This document shows, piece by piece, positions 18,111 to 26,644 of a stretch of 64,000 bases of DNA. A program made the translations under genes and the position numbers. Below the pieces are notes generated by a model, which had not been told where the DNA came from, did no database searches, and saw only the letters and a program-made list of their open reading frames with translations. Positions within the stretch are counted from its first letter, which is position 1. The number at the start of each line of letters is the position of its first letter. The stretch lies in NCBI GenBank assembly GCA_025934435.1, contig JAICYB010000012.1:1-64000 (forward strand), given 5' to 3'. This DNA comes from Actinomycetes bacterium. Lineage in GTDB: Bacteria; Actinomycetota; JAICYB01.

Positions 18111-19604
18111 ATGGCCGTCACGCCGCGCGACGCAGCAACGGTGATCGTGGCTCGTCCGGCTCGAGACGGAACGTATGACGTCCTTCTGACGCGTCGTCCG
18201 GCTTCGATGGCATTCATGGGCGGCACTTTCGTGTTCCCCGGCGGCGCGCTCGACGAAGCCGACACGTCCGACGCGATGGCCGCTCGCTCGGTGCTCGGGC
18301 GCGACGAGGCGCGAACGCGTCTCGGCGAGAACGTTGCGGCGGACGTCGCCCTGGGCTTGTTCTGCGCCGGGCTGCGCGAACTCTACGAAGAAGCCGGGCT
18401 GCTGATCGCTCACGGTGAAAGCGGACGGGCGGTGGATCCGGCCAAGGTCCGCGAGGTCTACGCGCCGCACCACGCCGAGGTCGGACACGACCCGTCCCGG
18501 TTCGCGGCCTTCCTTGAAGAAGAAGGACTGACGTTGTCGACCGAACTGCTCGTACCGCACGGCCGCCTGATCACGCCCGAACGGTCCCCGATCCGCTTCG
18601 ACGCACGGTTCTTCGTCGCGCCGATGCCCGACGGACAAGCGGTGGTTCCGCATCCGACCGAAGTGCACGAGTGGTTATGGATCACACCGGGTGAAGCACT
18701 GCAACGCGCGCACGACAAGAAGATGGACGTACCGATCCCGACCCTCGCCATCCTCCAGGGGCTCGCCGAGACGCCGCGCTACGAGGACATCCTCCAAGGA
18801 CGGCACGAGCAGCGAGCGATCGAGGTGACCGAGTTGTCGCCTCTCGTCACGTGCGTCCTCGCGCCGAATCCCGGATTGATGGAAGGCGCCGGAACGAACA
18901 CGTACATCGTCGGCAACGACGAAGTCGCGATCATCGATCCGGCGGTCGCGGACGCCGTCTACATCGAGCGAGTCGCTCGCGAGGCCGGCAAGCGGGGCGT
19001 GGTGAAGACGATCCTCATCACGCACGGGCACATCGATCACATCGGCGGCATCGCTCCACTTGCCGAACAGATGGGTGTCGAGGTGGCTGCGTTCGCGAGC
19101 GAAGCCCAGTTCGTCGACCGGACGATCGCGGACGGCGAGACGATCGCGATCGGCGGCGCAACCCTGCGCGCGCTCCACACGCCGGGACATGCGCCCGACC
19201 ATCTGTGCTTCGTCCTCGAGGAGGAGCAGTCGATCTTCGCCGGCGACGTCGTCGCGGGGTTCGGCACCGTTGTCGTCGGCAACCTCCACGAATACATGGC
19301 GACCCTCGCGCGGCTGCGCGCGCTCGATCCCGTCCGGATCTACCCCGGACACGGGCCCGTCATCGACGATGGCGTCGCGAAGCTCGACGAGTACATCGAA
19401 CATCGCACGGAACGCGAACGGCAGGTCCTCGAAGCACTTGCCGCAGGGCTCGACGAGGTTCCCGCGATGGTGAAGCACATCTACGCGGACGTCCCGGAGG
19501 CGTTGCACATCGTCGCCGCGAGATCCGTCCTGTCACATCTCGAAAAGCTCGAGACCGAAGGACGAGTGACTCACGATGGCGAGCGCTGGGAACTCGCCGG
19601 ATAG
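18111..19604 (+). CDS. NUDIX hydrolase fused to metallo-beta-lactamase-fold hydrolase
   Basis: Two enzymes in one chain of 497 residues. Residues ~5-230 form a NUDIX domain of the NUDT19/CoA-diphosphatase kind: the Nudix helix reads GLRELYEEAGLLI and an upstream motif is FVFPGGALDEAD. Residues ~245-430 are a metallo-beta-lactamase domain with ligands in THGHIDHIGG, HTPGHAPDHL, FAGDVV and YPGHGP; a LACTB2-like winged helix closes the C-terminus (~440-497, VAARSVLSHLEKLETEGRV). ATG 18111 is preferred to the upstream TTG. Substrates are unknown, but acyl-CoA or nucleotide conjugates are reasonable guesses. It converges head-on with the next gene, 1 base apart. Confidence 0.88.
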   Translation: MAVTPRDAATVIVARPARDGTYDVLLTRRPASMAFMGGTFVFPGGALDEADTSDAMAARSVLGRDEARTRLGENVAADVALGLFCAGLRELYEEAGLLIAHGESGRAVDPAKVREVYAPHHAEVGHDPSRFAAFLEEEGLTLSTELLVPHGRLITPERSPIRFDARFFVAPMPDGQAVVPHPTEVHEWLWITPGEALQRAHDKKMDVPIPTLAILQGLAETPRYEDILQGRHEQRAIEVTELSPLVTCVLAPNPGLMEGAGTNTYIVGNDEVAIIDPAVADAVYIERVAREAGKRGVVKTILITHGHIDHIGGIAPLAEQMGVEVAAFASEAQFVDRTIADGETIAIGGATLRALHTPGHAPDHLCFVLEEEQSIFAGDVVAGFGTVVVGNLHEYMATLARLRALDPVRIYPGHGPVIDDGVAKLDEYIEHRTERERQVLEALAAGLDEVPAMVKHIYADVPEALHIVAARSVLSHLEKLETEGRVTHDGERWELAG

Positions 19605-19605
19605 G

Positions 19606-20019
19606 TCACTGGTGCGCGAGCTGCGGTTCCATCTCCTCGCCGCAGTGCCGTGGCGCCTTCGCGGTCGCGGCGACTTCGAGGCGTAGGCGCGTCCCGCATA
19701 TCGCGCAGACGTACACGACTTCGGAGTAGCGAGCGTCGACGGTCTGCGGCGGCGGCGGCGGCGGTTCGGTCAGCGCGCGGAGCATGCGCCGCACGACGAG
19801 CACGATGACGCCGCCGATCAACACGCCCGCGACGGCGCGTATCGCAACGCTTGCCCCCGTCGTACTCGAAGGAAGGTGCGCGACGAGCTCGGCGAAGCCG
19901 ACGACGACAACGAGGAACACGATGAAGCCGATCGCGCGGCGAGCGCCTCGTCCTCGAACGAAACGGGGGGCCCCGTCAGGGCCCCCCGTTTCCAGATCGA
20001 ACTCGTTTTCGTCAGGCAA
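19606..20019 (-). CDS. Two-helix membrane protein with C-terminal zinc ribbon
   Basis: Unknown protein of 137 residues. Two transmembrane helices (AIGFIVFLVVVVGFAELVA; VAGVLIGGVIVLVVRRML) are followed by a Pro-rich linker and a small zinc-binding module with CAICGTRL and a later RHCGEEM. If ATG 20019 is the start, it overlaps the thiolase stop by 8 bases and its codons 10-20 contain a perfect 13-bp hairpin that looks like the thiolase terminator. A later start (GTG in the first helix) would avoid the hairpin but cut the helix. The start is therefore uncertain; the gene itself is supported by the clear domain layout. Confidence 0.65.
   Translation of the reverse strand: MPDENEFDLETGGPDGAPRFVRGRGARRAIGFIVFLVVVVGFAELVAHLPSSTTGASVAIRAVAGVLIGGVIVLVVRRMLRALTEPPPPPPQTVDARYSEVVYVCAICGTRLRLEVAATAKAPRHCGEEMEPQLAHQ
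19961..19991 (-). terminator. Terminator-like hairpin after the thiolase gene
   Basis: A perfect 13-bp stem (AAACGGGGGGCCC and its complement) with a 5-base loop. On the minus strand it is followed by CGTTCG after the closing GTTT. It begins 20 bases past the thiolase stop but lies inside the next gene's predicted frame, so it may act as an attenuator between the two. Confidence 0.65.
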
Positions 20020-21193
20020 TGCGTTCGATGATCATCGCGTTCGCCATACCGCCGCCTTCGCACATCGTCTGCAGACCGTACCGCGCACCGCGGCGCTCCA
20101 TCTCGTGAAGGAGTGTCGTGCACAGACGCGCACCGGACGCACCGAGCGGGTGGCCGAGCGCGATCGCTCCGCCGTTCGGGTTCACACGGACGTCGCGACC
20201 CTCGTCGAGCTCCATGACCTCTTCCGGACCGAGCCCGAGCTCGCGCTGCCATGCGACGACCACGGATGCGAACGCTTCATTGATCTCGACGACGTCGATG
20301 TCGTCCATCGAAAGGTTCGCGCGCTTGAGGACCTTCTGCGTCGCCGGGATCGGCGCCGTGAGCATGATCACCGGATCGGAGGCCGCCAGCGCGAACGTGT
20401 GGAACCGCGCGCGCGGCTTGAGACCGAGCTGCTCCGCCTTCTCGGGCGTCGTGATGATGACGGCCGACGCTCCGTCCGTGATCTGCGACGAATTTCCGGC
20501 CGTGACGCGGCCGTCCGGCTTGAACGGCGTCTTCAGACCGGCGAGAACGTCGAGTGTCGTGTCGCGGATGCCTTCGTCGGTCGAGACGGTCTTTCCGTTC
20601 ACGGTGACCGGCGCGATCTCGCGATCGAAACGTCCTTCGTCACGGGCTTGCTTCGCGAGCACCTGTGAGCGGTACCCGACCTTGTCGAGCTGCTCGCGGG
20701 TGACGTCCCACTTCTCCGCGATCATCTCCGCCGAGATCCCCTGCGGGACCATGCTGAAACGGCTCATGATCGACTCGCCCCACGGGAAGCCGGGTCCGTT
20801 CTGCACGTTCGAACCCATCGGCACGCGCGACATCGACTCGACGCCGCACGCAACCACGAGGTCGTAGGCACCGGCCTGTACGCCCTGCGCCGCGAAGTGC
20901 ACGGCCTGCTGGGACGAACCGCATTGGCGGTCGACACTCGTGCCGGGCGTCTCGACCGGGTAGCCGGCGGCGAGCCAGCCGTTCCGGGCGACGTTGATCC
21001 CCTGCTCACCGACCTGACTCACGCAACCGGAGATGACGTCGTCGACCTCGAGCGGGTCGATACCGGTTCGCTCGACGGCCGATTTGATCGCGTGAGCGAG
21101 CAGATCGACCGGATGTACCTCCGAGAGTGCCCCACCCTGCTTGCCGCGGCCGAGCGGCGTCCTGACGGCTTCAACGATGACGGCTTCGCGCAT
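20012..21193 (-). CDS. Thiolase (acetyl-CoA acyltransferase family)
   Basis: Degradative or biosynthetic thiolase of 393 residues acting on 3-ketoacyl-CoA or acetoacetyl-CoA. The nucleophile Cys is in VDRQCGSSQQA; the C-terminal catalytic motifs are NPNGGAIALGHPLGASGAR and the second Cys in MCEGGGMANA. ATG 21193 has an AAGGAG 6 bases upstream and begins MREAVIVEAVRTPLGRG, the usual opening; a longer 405-residue frame is rejected. The chain-length specificity cannot be read, and no other beta-oxidation gene is adjacent. Confidence 0.93.
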   Translation of the reverse strand: MREAVIVEAVRTPLGRGKQGGALSEVHPVDLLAHAIKSAVERTGIDPLEVDDVISGCVSQVGEQGINVARNGWLAAGYPVETPGTSVDRQCGSSQQAVHFAAQGVQAGAYDLVVACGVESMSRVPMGSNVQNGPGFPWGESIMSRFSMVPQGISAEMIAEKWDVTREQLDKVGYRSQVLAKQARDEGRFDREIAPVTVNGKTVSTDEGIRDTTLDVLAGLKTPFKPDGRVTAGNSSQITDGASAVIITTPEKAEQLGLKPRARFHTFALAASDPVIMLTAPIPATQKVLKRANLSMDDIDVVEINEAFASVVVAWQRELGLGPEEVMELDEGRDVRVNPNGGAIALGHPLGASGARLCTTLLHEMERRGARYGLQTMCEGGGMANAMIIERIA

Positions 21194-21250
21194 GAGCTGC
21201 TCCTTGATGCGGGGTATGTGACAGCTCAACTGTAGCGCTGTTGGGCGGAG

Positions 21251-22222
21251 TTACGCCGAGCGGCACTCGGGCGCGAAGGACGTATCCACGTCTTCCTGCG
21301 GGACGCGTTCCTCGTATCGCGCATGACGGCGTAGCGCGCGCCGGTCTGCCTCCGTCAGATCGTCCGTCGAGATCGAACGCGGCCACAACCGATTGCGCCG
21401 GACGACGTTGATCTCTGCCGCGAGCAGCGACACCTGCGCGGTGAGGTACATCCACGACAAGAGTCCGATGACGATCCCGAAGAACCCGTACAACGCGCTC
21501 GCGTTCTTCAGCGTGCGCGCGACGTAGAAGTTGCCGACCGCTTGCAGGACGGCCCACGCGACTCCACCGATGACGGCGCCCGGTGCGACGTCCGACCACG
21601 ACACGTCGGCGACGGTGAGGATCTTGAAAGCGATCAGGAACACGACGACGTCGAGGACGAGCGACGCGGGAAGGGTGACGAGCCGGAGCACGAAGTGTGA
21701 ACCGTGACTTCCGGCGCCGATCCCCGACAGAGCCGTCGAGGCGATCACGAACGCTCCGAGGACGACGAGGATCACCGCGGCTTTCGCGATCTGCTTGATC
21801 GCACCCGGTTCGCGCCGGATCGGTACGTCCCAGATGAGGTTCATCGCGTTCTCCATGGCCTTGATGCCGCCGAGGCCGGCCCAGAGCGCTCCGCCGAGTC
21901 CGATGACCATCGCGAGTCCGCTGCGCGACAGCGCACCGATGTTGCGCTGCAGCTCATCTCCGATGATCGGGAACTGCGATAGCGCCGAGTGCAGCACGCG
22001 ATGTTGCAGCTTCGGATCGCCGTGGAGGATGAAGCCGAGGATCGTGACGGCGAAGAGCAGCAACGGGAAGAGCGAGAAGAACCCGTAGTACGCGAGAAGC
22101 GCAGCTTGTTGACCGGCGCGGTCCTCACTGAACTTCTTCATGACGCCGTACGAGAACGCGGTTACCTCGTGCGACTTCTGGAAGTTGTCGACCTTCGATT
22201 TCGCCTTCTCGATCGCACGCAT
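21251..22222 (-). CDS. YihY/BrkB-family inner-membrane protein
   Basis: Polytopic membrane protein of 323 residues with about six helices. The family opening is present: a helix with AGQQAALLAYYGFFSLFPLL, then the amphipathic ALSRSGLAMVIGLGGALWAG region and the conserved YGFFGIVIGLLSWMYLTAQ near the end. Function in bacteria is undefined; some members were once misnamed ribonuclease BN. The charged C-terminal tail is cytoplasmic. It lies between the thiolase and an NlpC/P60 gene on the same strand. Confidence 0.9.
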   Translation of the reverse strand: MRAIEKAKSKVDNFQKSHEVTAFSYGVMKKFSEDRAGQQAALLAYYGFFSLFPLLLFAVTILGFILHGDPKLQHRVLHSALSQFPIIGDELQRNIGALSRSGLAMVIGLGGALWAGLGGIKAMENAMNLIWDVPIRREPGAIKQIAKAAVILVVLGAFVIASTALSGIGAGSHGSHFVLRLVTLPASLVLDVVVFLIAFKILTVADVSWSDVAPGAVIGGVAWAVLQAVGNFYVARTLKNASALYGFFGIVIGLLSWMYLTAQVSLLAAEINVVRRNRLWPRSISTDDLTEADRRALRRHARYEERVPQEDVDTSFAPECRSA

Positions 22223-22265
22223 CGTGACCGGTGAGGTACCCGCGGAAGGGTGAGAGAAACGGGTG

Positions 22266-23264
22266 TTACGGACGGCCGGCGCTGGTCGGATTGAACGACC
22301 AGAGCGAGATCTCCTGGACGACCGTTCCGGTGTGCGGCGCGTGGATCACCTTGCCGCCGCCCGCGTAGATCCCGACGTGATGCGCCGGGTACCCGACGAA
22401 TACGAGGTCGCCGGGCGCGAGCTGCGAGAGCGGCACGCTCGGAAGCATCGCTTGCTGCTCCTCCGACGAATGCGGCAACGAAACGCCGGCCGCGCCCCAT
22501 GCGCGCATCGTGAGGCCGGAGCAGTCGTAGGTTGCGGGCCCGGCGCCACCCCACTCGTACGGCTTCCCCTCTTGCGCTGCGGCGAATGAGACCGCGGTGC
22601 GGGCGCCGGGGCTCACCGACCCCGCGAACTTGATGTCCTTCGCGGCCTGTGCTCCCGCCGAGGCGAGCCCGGCCTGACGCTGTGCCTCGATGAAGCGCGC
22701 CAGCGCGCCGTTCGCCGCGCTCAGCAGCGACTGCGTGTCTTCGAGGGCCGCGGCAGCGGACTTCCGTTCCGCGGCGATGCGAAGCTCGTCATTCCGCGCC
22801 TGATCGCGGAGCGTCTTGAGATTCGAGGCCGAAGCCTCTTCAGCGGCCTTCGCGCGTCGCACGTGCAGTATCAGCGCGTCCGTGGACAGGAACACCTTGC
22901 CCGCGAAGGCGCTCCCGCGCTCGAGCTGCCCGTAGCTCTTCGCTTGGAAGAACGTGCCGAGACCGGCTGCGGGATGCATGTAGAGGTTCCGCGCCGCGGC
23001 GCCGAGCTTGCCCTGCTCGGAGGCGAGCTGCGCCTTGGAGCGCGAAAGGTCGGCGACTGCGCTGTTGAGCTTGGAATCGAGGCTCTCGCGCCGGATCTTG
23101 GCCTGGTCGTAGGCCTCGGTAGCGCGGTCGAGGCGGTCCCCGTCCGCGGTGAGGCGAGACTGGAGCGCTGACACGGATGCCGGCTGCGCTCCCGCGGAGG
23201 GTGCCGCCTGGAGGCCGAAGCTCAGCGCGAGCCCTACCGCGCATACAAAAGCAAGCGATCGCAT
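22266..23264 (-). CDS. Secreted NlpC/P60 peptidoglycan endopeptidase (RipA-like)
   Basis: Cleaves stem peptides of peptidoglycan, probably during daughter-cell separation. ATG 23264 opens a signal peptide (MRSLAFVCAVGLALSFGLQA, cleavage near AGA-QPA). Residues ~30-205 are coiled coil, and the NlpC/P60 domain fills ~215-332, with catalytic Cys in YDCSGLTMRAWG, His in HHVGIYAGGG and a third polar residue in VIHAPHTG. The coiled coil plus catalytic domain layout is that of actinobacterial RipA/RpfB-interacting hydrolases, where the coil occludes the active site. Confidence 0.92.
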   Translation of the reverse strand: MRSLAFVCAVGLALSFGLQAAPSAGAQPASVSALQSRLTADGDRLDRATEAYDQAKIRRESLDSKLNSAVADLSRSKAQLASEQGKLGAAARNLYMHPAAGLGTFFQAKSYGQLERGSAFAGKVFLSTDALILHVRRAKAAEEASASNLKTLRDQARNDELRIAAERKSAAAALEDTQSLLSAANGALARFIEAQRQAGLASAGAQAAKDIKFAGSVSPGARTAVSFAAAQEGKPYEWGGAGPATYDCSGLTMRAWGAAGVSLPHSSEEQQAMLPSVPLSQLAPGDLVFVGYPAHHVGIYAGGGKVIHAPHTGTVVQEISLWSFNPTSAGRP

Positions 23265-23431
23265 GAGGTCTTGGTTCGTCCCTAGGTGTCGGGTGGCCCT
23301 ATGCAACACGACGACGTCCACGAGCGCAAATCAACGGATCGGTGCCTTTCACGAGTTCACGAAGGGCTTCTGGCCGCTCGGGGCAGGAGTGTAGCCGCCC
23401 ATGCGGACGACGCTGTAGCACTCACCGCGAG

Positions 23432-23504
23432 TGGAGATGGCCGGATTCGAACCGGCGACTTCCGCCTTGCAAAGGCGGCGCTCTACCAACTGAGCTACAT
23501 CCCC
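23432..23504 (-). tRNA. tRNA-Ala(TGC)
   Basis: Minus-strand cloverleaf of 73 nt. The acceptor is GGGGATG/CATCTCC, the D-arm TAGCTCAGTTGGTAGAGC is typical, the anticodon loop TTTGCAA gives TGC, and the T-arm is GCCGGTTCGAATCCGGC. Confidence 0.95.
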
Positions 23505-23515
23505 CGGAAGCTGCT

Positions 23516-23644
23516 TCAGTTCGGCTTCGGGGGCTCCCAGCGCCCGAGTTCGGCCGTCTCGCCACGCCGTCCACGGACGACGCGCACCGCCATCCCGACG
23601 AGCGTCCCGAGCAGGCCCAGCAAGAACCACCGTCGCTTCCGCAT
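23516..23644 (-). CDS. 42-residue membrane peptide, DLW-39-like
   Basis: Tiny gene between tRNA-Ala and tRNA-Ile. The product starts MRKRRWFLLGLLGTLVGM, has one transmembrane helix and an acidic, aromatic-containing tail (ELGRWEPPKPN). A textbook AGGAGG lies 5 bases before the ATG at 23644. DLW-39 family peptides of Actinobacteria occupy the same spot near the tRNA-Ile/Ala genes and gyrA and share the basic head, single helix and D/E-L-x-W-like tail; assignment to that family is by position and layout, not by a clear match. Function unknown. Confidence 0.65.
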   Translation of the reverse strand: MRKRRWFLLGLLGTLVGMAVRVVRGRRGETAELGRWEPPKPN

Positions 23645-23660
23645 GACGCCTCCTATCTCG

Positions 23661-23734
<74 letters not shown>

Positions 23735-23753
23735 GCGAAGTCGCGAGTTTAAC

Positions 23754-24089
23754 CTAGCGGTCCCGCGACCGAAGCTGGACGCCACCGATGATGGGCGTCA
23801 ACGAGTTGTAGACGAGAACCACGATCGCAGCGATCCCACCGGCGACGATCGACGTCACGACCGCAACGGCGATGAATCCGACGAGGAACGGAAGGATCGC
23901 GAAGCGGAACCCGGAGAATCCGAAACTTGCGATGAGACCCTCAGCGCCGCCGAGGCCGCCGGAGACGAGGCCAAGGATGTACAGCGCAACCACCGTGACG
24001 AGCGCGATCGCCCACAGTGCAAGCGCGAGAGCGATGACGATCCGCACGACCGAACGCAGGTCCAGGGTCTCGACGACACGCGCGGTCAT
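23754..24089 (-). CDS. DUF3566 membrane protein
   Basis: Protein of 111 residues with two transmembrane helices (IVIALALALWAIALVTVVAL; FLVGFIAVAVVTSIVAGG) and a C-terminal helix with VYNSLTPIIGGVQL, a family hallmark. DUF3566 proteins sit just downstream of gyrA in Actinobacteria (Rv0007 in M. tuberculosis). The N-terminal disordered extension of many homologues is missing here. Function unproven; a role at the division site has been proposed for relatives. Confidence 0.85.
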   Translation of the reverse strand: MTARVVETLDLRSVVRIVIALALALWAIALVTVVALYILGLVSGGLGGAEGLIASFGFSGFRFAILPFLVGFIAVAVVTSIVAGGIAAIVVLVYNSLTPIIGGVQLRSRDR

Positions 24090-24122
24090 CCTTCGACGAC
24101 GGCCAACGGACGCAAGACTGCT

Positions 24123-26642
24123 TCATTCCTCCGCTTCGCCGCTGACGCTGAAGACGGGCGCCGCCGCGGCGACGATCTGGCCCTTCTCGAGGGACATCAC
24201 CTTCACGCCCGTCGCGTCGCGGCCTTGCACCGAGATACCCGACACACCGATGCGCTGCGTGATGCCGCCCGTCGAGACGAGGAACAACCCGTCGTCGGGC
24301 GAGACAAGGAACGCCGACACGACGTAGCCCTTCTTCTCGTTCAGCTTGATCGCGCGGATGCCCTGGCCTCCGCGCCCGATGCGGCGCCAGTGTTGGAGCG
24401 GCGTCCGCTTGCCGAAGCCGGCGTCGGTGACGATCAGGATGGATCCTGCGGGATCGACGACATCACACGACACGACTTCGTCGCCGGACTTCAGCCGGAT
24501 ACCGCGGACCCCGCCGGCGCTTCGTCCCATCGGACGCGCATCTTTCTCCGTGAAGCGGATCGACTGGCCCTTGCGTGTGACGATGATGATGTCATCGTCG
24601 CCCGTCGTGGACACGACGCGCACGAGCTCGTCGCGCGGCCGCAGGTTGATCGCGATGAACCCCTCTTTGCGGCTCTTGTCGTACTCGCGAACGGGTGTCT
24701 TCTTCACCTGACCCTGCTTCGTCGCGAAGAACAAGAAGCCGTCGCGGTCGAAATCCTTCGCGGCGATGACCGCTTGGACCTGCTCGTCCTTCCGCAGTGG
24801 GAGCAGGTTGATCAGCGCGGTTCCGCGCGCGGTCCGTTCCTTCATCGGGATCTCGTGTGCGCGAAGCCGGAAGACGCGCCCTTGGTTGCTGAACATCAGG
24901 ATGTGCGCGTGGGTCGTGGTGTAGATGATCTCCTGCACGAGATCGGCCTCTTTGAGGTTCGCGCCCTGGACGCCGCGGCCGCCGCGCTGCTGCGTCCGGT
25001 ACTTGGACGCCTGCACGGTCTTGATGTAACCCGCTTGCGTACGGACGACCACGACCTCTTCGTCGTGGATGAGGTCCTCGAGGTTCATCTCGCCGACGTC
25101 CGCGGCAAGTGCCGTACGGCGGTCGTCCCCGAACTTCTTCTTGACGGCTTCGAGCTCTTCCTTGATGACGCTGCGCAGCTTGCGATCGCTGCCGAGGATC
25201 GACTTCAGCTCGGCGATGGTCGTGCTGAGCTGCTTCATCTCGTCCTCGAGCTCCTTGCGGCCCATCCGCGTGAGGCGGGCGAGCGGCATGTCGAGGATGT
25301 CGTTGCTCTGGATCTCGCTGAACGAGAACGGCTTCGCCATCAATCCCTGGCGAGCGGCGTCGCGGTCGGCGGAAGCGCGGATCAGCTTGATGACGGCATC
25401 GATCTTGTCGAGGGCCTTGAGCCGTCCTTCGACGATGTGCGCGCGATCTTCGGCTTTCTTCAGACGGAACTCGGACCGCCGGGTGACGACGACGACCTGA
25501 TGGTCGACGTAATGCGAGAGCGCTTGCGCGATGTTGAGCGTGCGCGGCACGCCGTCGACGAGCGCCACCATGTTCACCGGGAACGTCGTCTGCAGCGGCG
25601 TGTGCTTCCAGAGGTTGTTGAGAACGACGTTCGCGTTCGCGTCCCGCTTCAGCTCGATGACGAGACGCGTCTGGCCTTTCGCCGAACCGTCGTTGACGTC
25701 GCGGACGCCCTCGAGCTGCTTGCTGTTCACGAGCTCGGCGATGCGTCCGGCGATGCTCCCGGTGCTGGTCTGGAACGGGATCTCCGTGACGACGATCTCC
25801 GGGCCGCGACGGCCATCTTCGATCTCGGCGCGGGCGCGGACCCTGATCGAGCCTCGTCCGGTGGTGTAGGCATCGCGGATGCCTTGCCGGCCCAAGATGA
25901 CCGCTCCCGTGGGGAAGTCGGGACCCTTCACGAACTTCATCACGTCGGCGGGCGTCGCTTCGGGGTGGTCGATCACGTGGATCGTCGCGTCGATGATCTC
26001 GCGCAGGTTGTGTGAGGGGATCTTCGTCGCCATGCCGACGGCGATGCCGTCGCACCCGTTCACGAGAAGGTTCGGGAACCTGGCCGGCAGAACCTTGGGC
26101 TCTTCGAACTCGTTCGTGTAGTTCGGTTGGAAGTCGACCGTGTTCTCGTCGATCCCGTTCAGGAGCTCCATCGCGATCGCCGCGAGGCGCGCTTCGGTGT
26201 AGCGCTCGGCCGCCGGGCCGTCGTCGGGCGAACCGAAGTTGCCGTGTCCGTCGATCAGCGGGTAGCGGAGCGAGAAATCCTGCGCGAGACGGGCCAGCGT
26301 TTCGTACGCCGCGGGCGTGCCGTGCGGGTGGTACTTACCGGTGACCTCACCCGTCACACGCGCGCATTTCACGTGCGGCCGATCCGGGCGCGCCGCCAGA
26401 TCGGAATGGTTCATCGCGTAGAGGATCCGGCGCTGCGAAGGCTTCAGACCGTCACGAACGTCCGGAAGTGCTCGGGTCGTGATGACGGACATGGAGTAGT
26501 CGAGGAACGACCGCTCCATCTCCTCCTGGATCTCGACGGGCTCGACCGACTCCATGACGAGCACCTGCTGCTCGCCGTCGTCCTTGCCTCGTCCGCTCCC
26601 GCGCCGGACGCCGCGTGGCTTGTTCGGTGGTCGTCTGCTCAT
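24123..26642 (-). CDS. gyrA: DNA gyrase subunit A
   Basis: Breaks and rejoins DNA to introduce negative supercoils. It has 839 residues. The catalytic Tyr lies in AAERYTEARL and the GyrA-box-like QRGGRGVQG starts the C-terminal beta-pinwheel, whose blades carry the repeated FxTxxGxxxxxP-like pattern. The quinolone-determining segment is unusual: HPHGTPAAYE (residues 105-114) replaces the common HPHGDSxxYD, so the usual Asp-Ser pair is Thr-Pro and the later Asp is Glu. It follows gyrB by 2 bases. Confidence 0.98.
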   Translation of the reverse strand: MSRRPPNKPRGVRRGSGRGKDDGEQQVLVMESVEPVEIQEEMERSFLDYSMSVITTRALPDVRDGLKPSQRRILYAMNHSDLAARPDRPHVKCARVTGEVTGKYHPHGTPAAYETLARLAQDFSLRYPLIDGHGNFGSPDDGPAAERYTEARLAAIAMELLNGIDENTVDFQPNYTNEFEEPKVLPARFPNLLVNGCDGIAVGMATKIPSHNLREIIDATIHVIDHPEATPADVMKFVKGPDFPTGAVILGRQGIRDAYTTGRGSIRVRARAEIEDGRRGPEIVVTEIPFQTSTGSIAGRIAELVNSKQLEGVRDVNDGSAKGQTRLVIELKRDANANVVLNNLWKHTPLQTTFPVNMVALVDGVPRTLNIAQALSHYVDHQVVVVTRRSEFRLKKAEDRAHIVEGRLKALDKIDAVIKLIRASADRDAARQGLMAKPFSFSEIQSNDILDMPLARLTRMGRKELEDEMKQLSTTIAELKSILGSDRKLRSVIKEELEAVKKKFGDDRRTALAADVGEMNLEDLIHDEEVVVVRTQAGYIKTVQASKYRTQQRGGRGVQGANLKEADLVQEIIYTTTHAHILMFSNQGRVFRLRAHEIPMKERTARGTALINLLPLRKDEQVQAVIAAKDFDRDGFLFFATKQGQVKKTPVREYDKSRKEGFIAINLRPRDELVRVVSTTGDDDIIIVTRKGQSIRFTEKDARPMGRSAGGVRGIRLKSGDEVVSCDVVDPAGSILIVTDAGFGKRTPLQHWRRIGRGGQGIRAIKLNEKKGYVVSAFLVSPDDGLFLVSTGGITQRIGVSGISVQGRDATGVKVMSLEKGQIVAAAAPVFSVSGEAEE

Positions 26643-26644
26643 AG

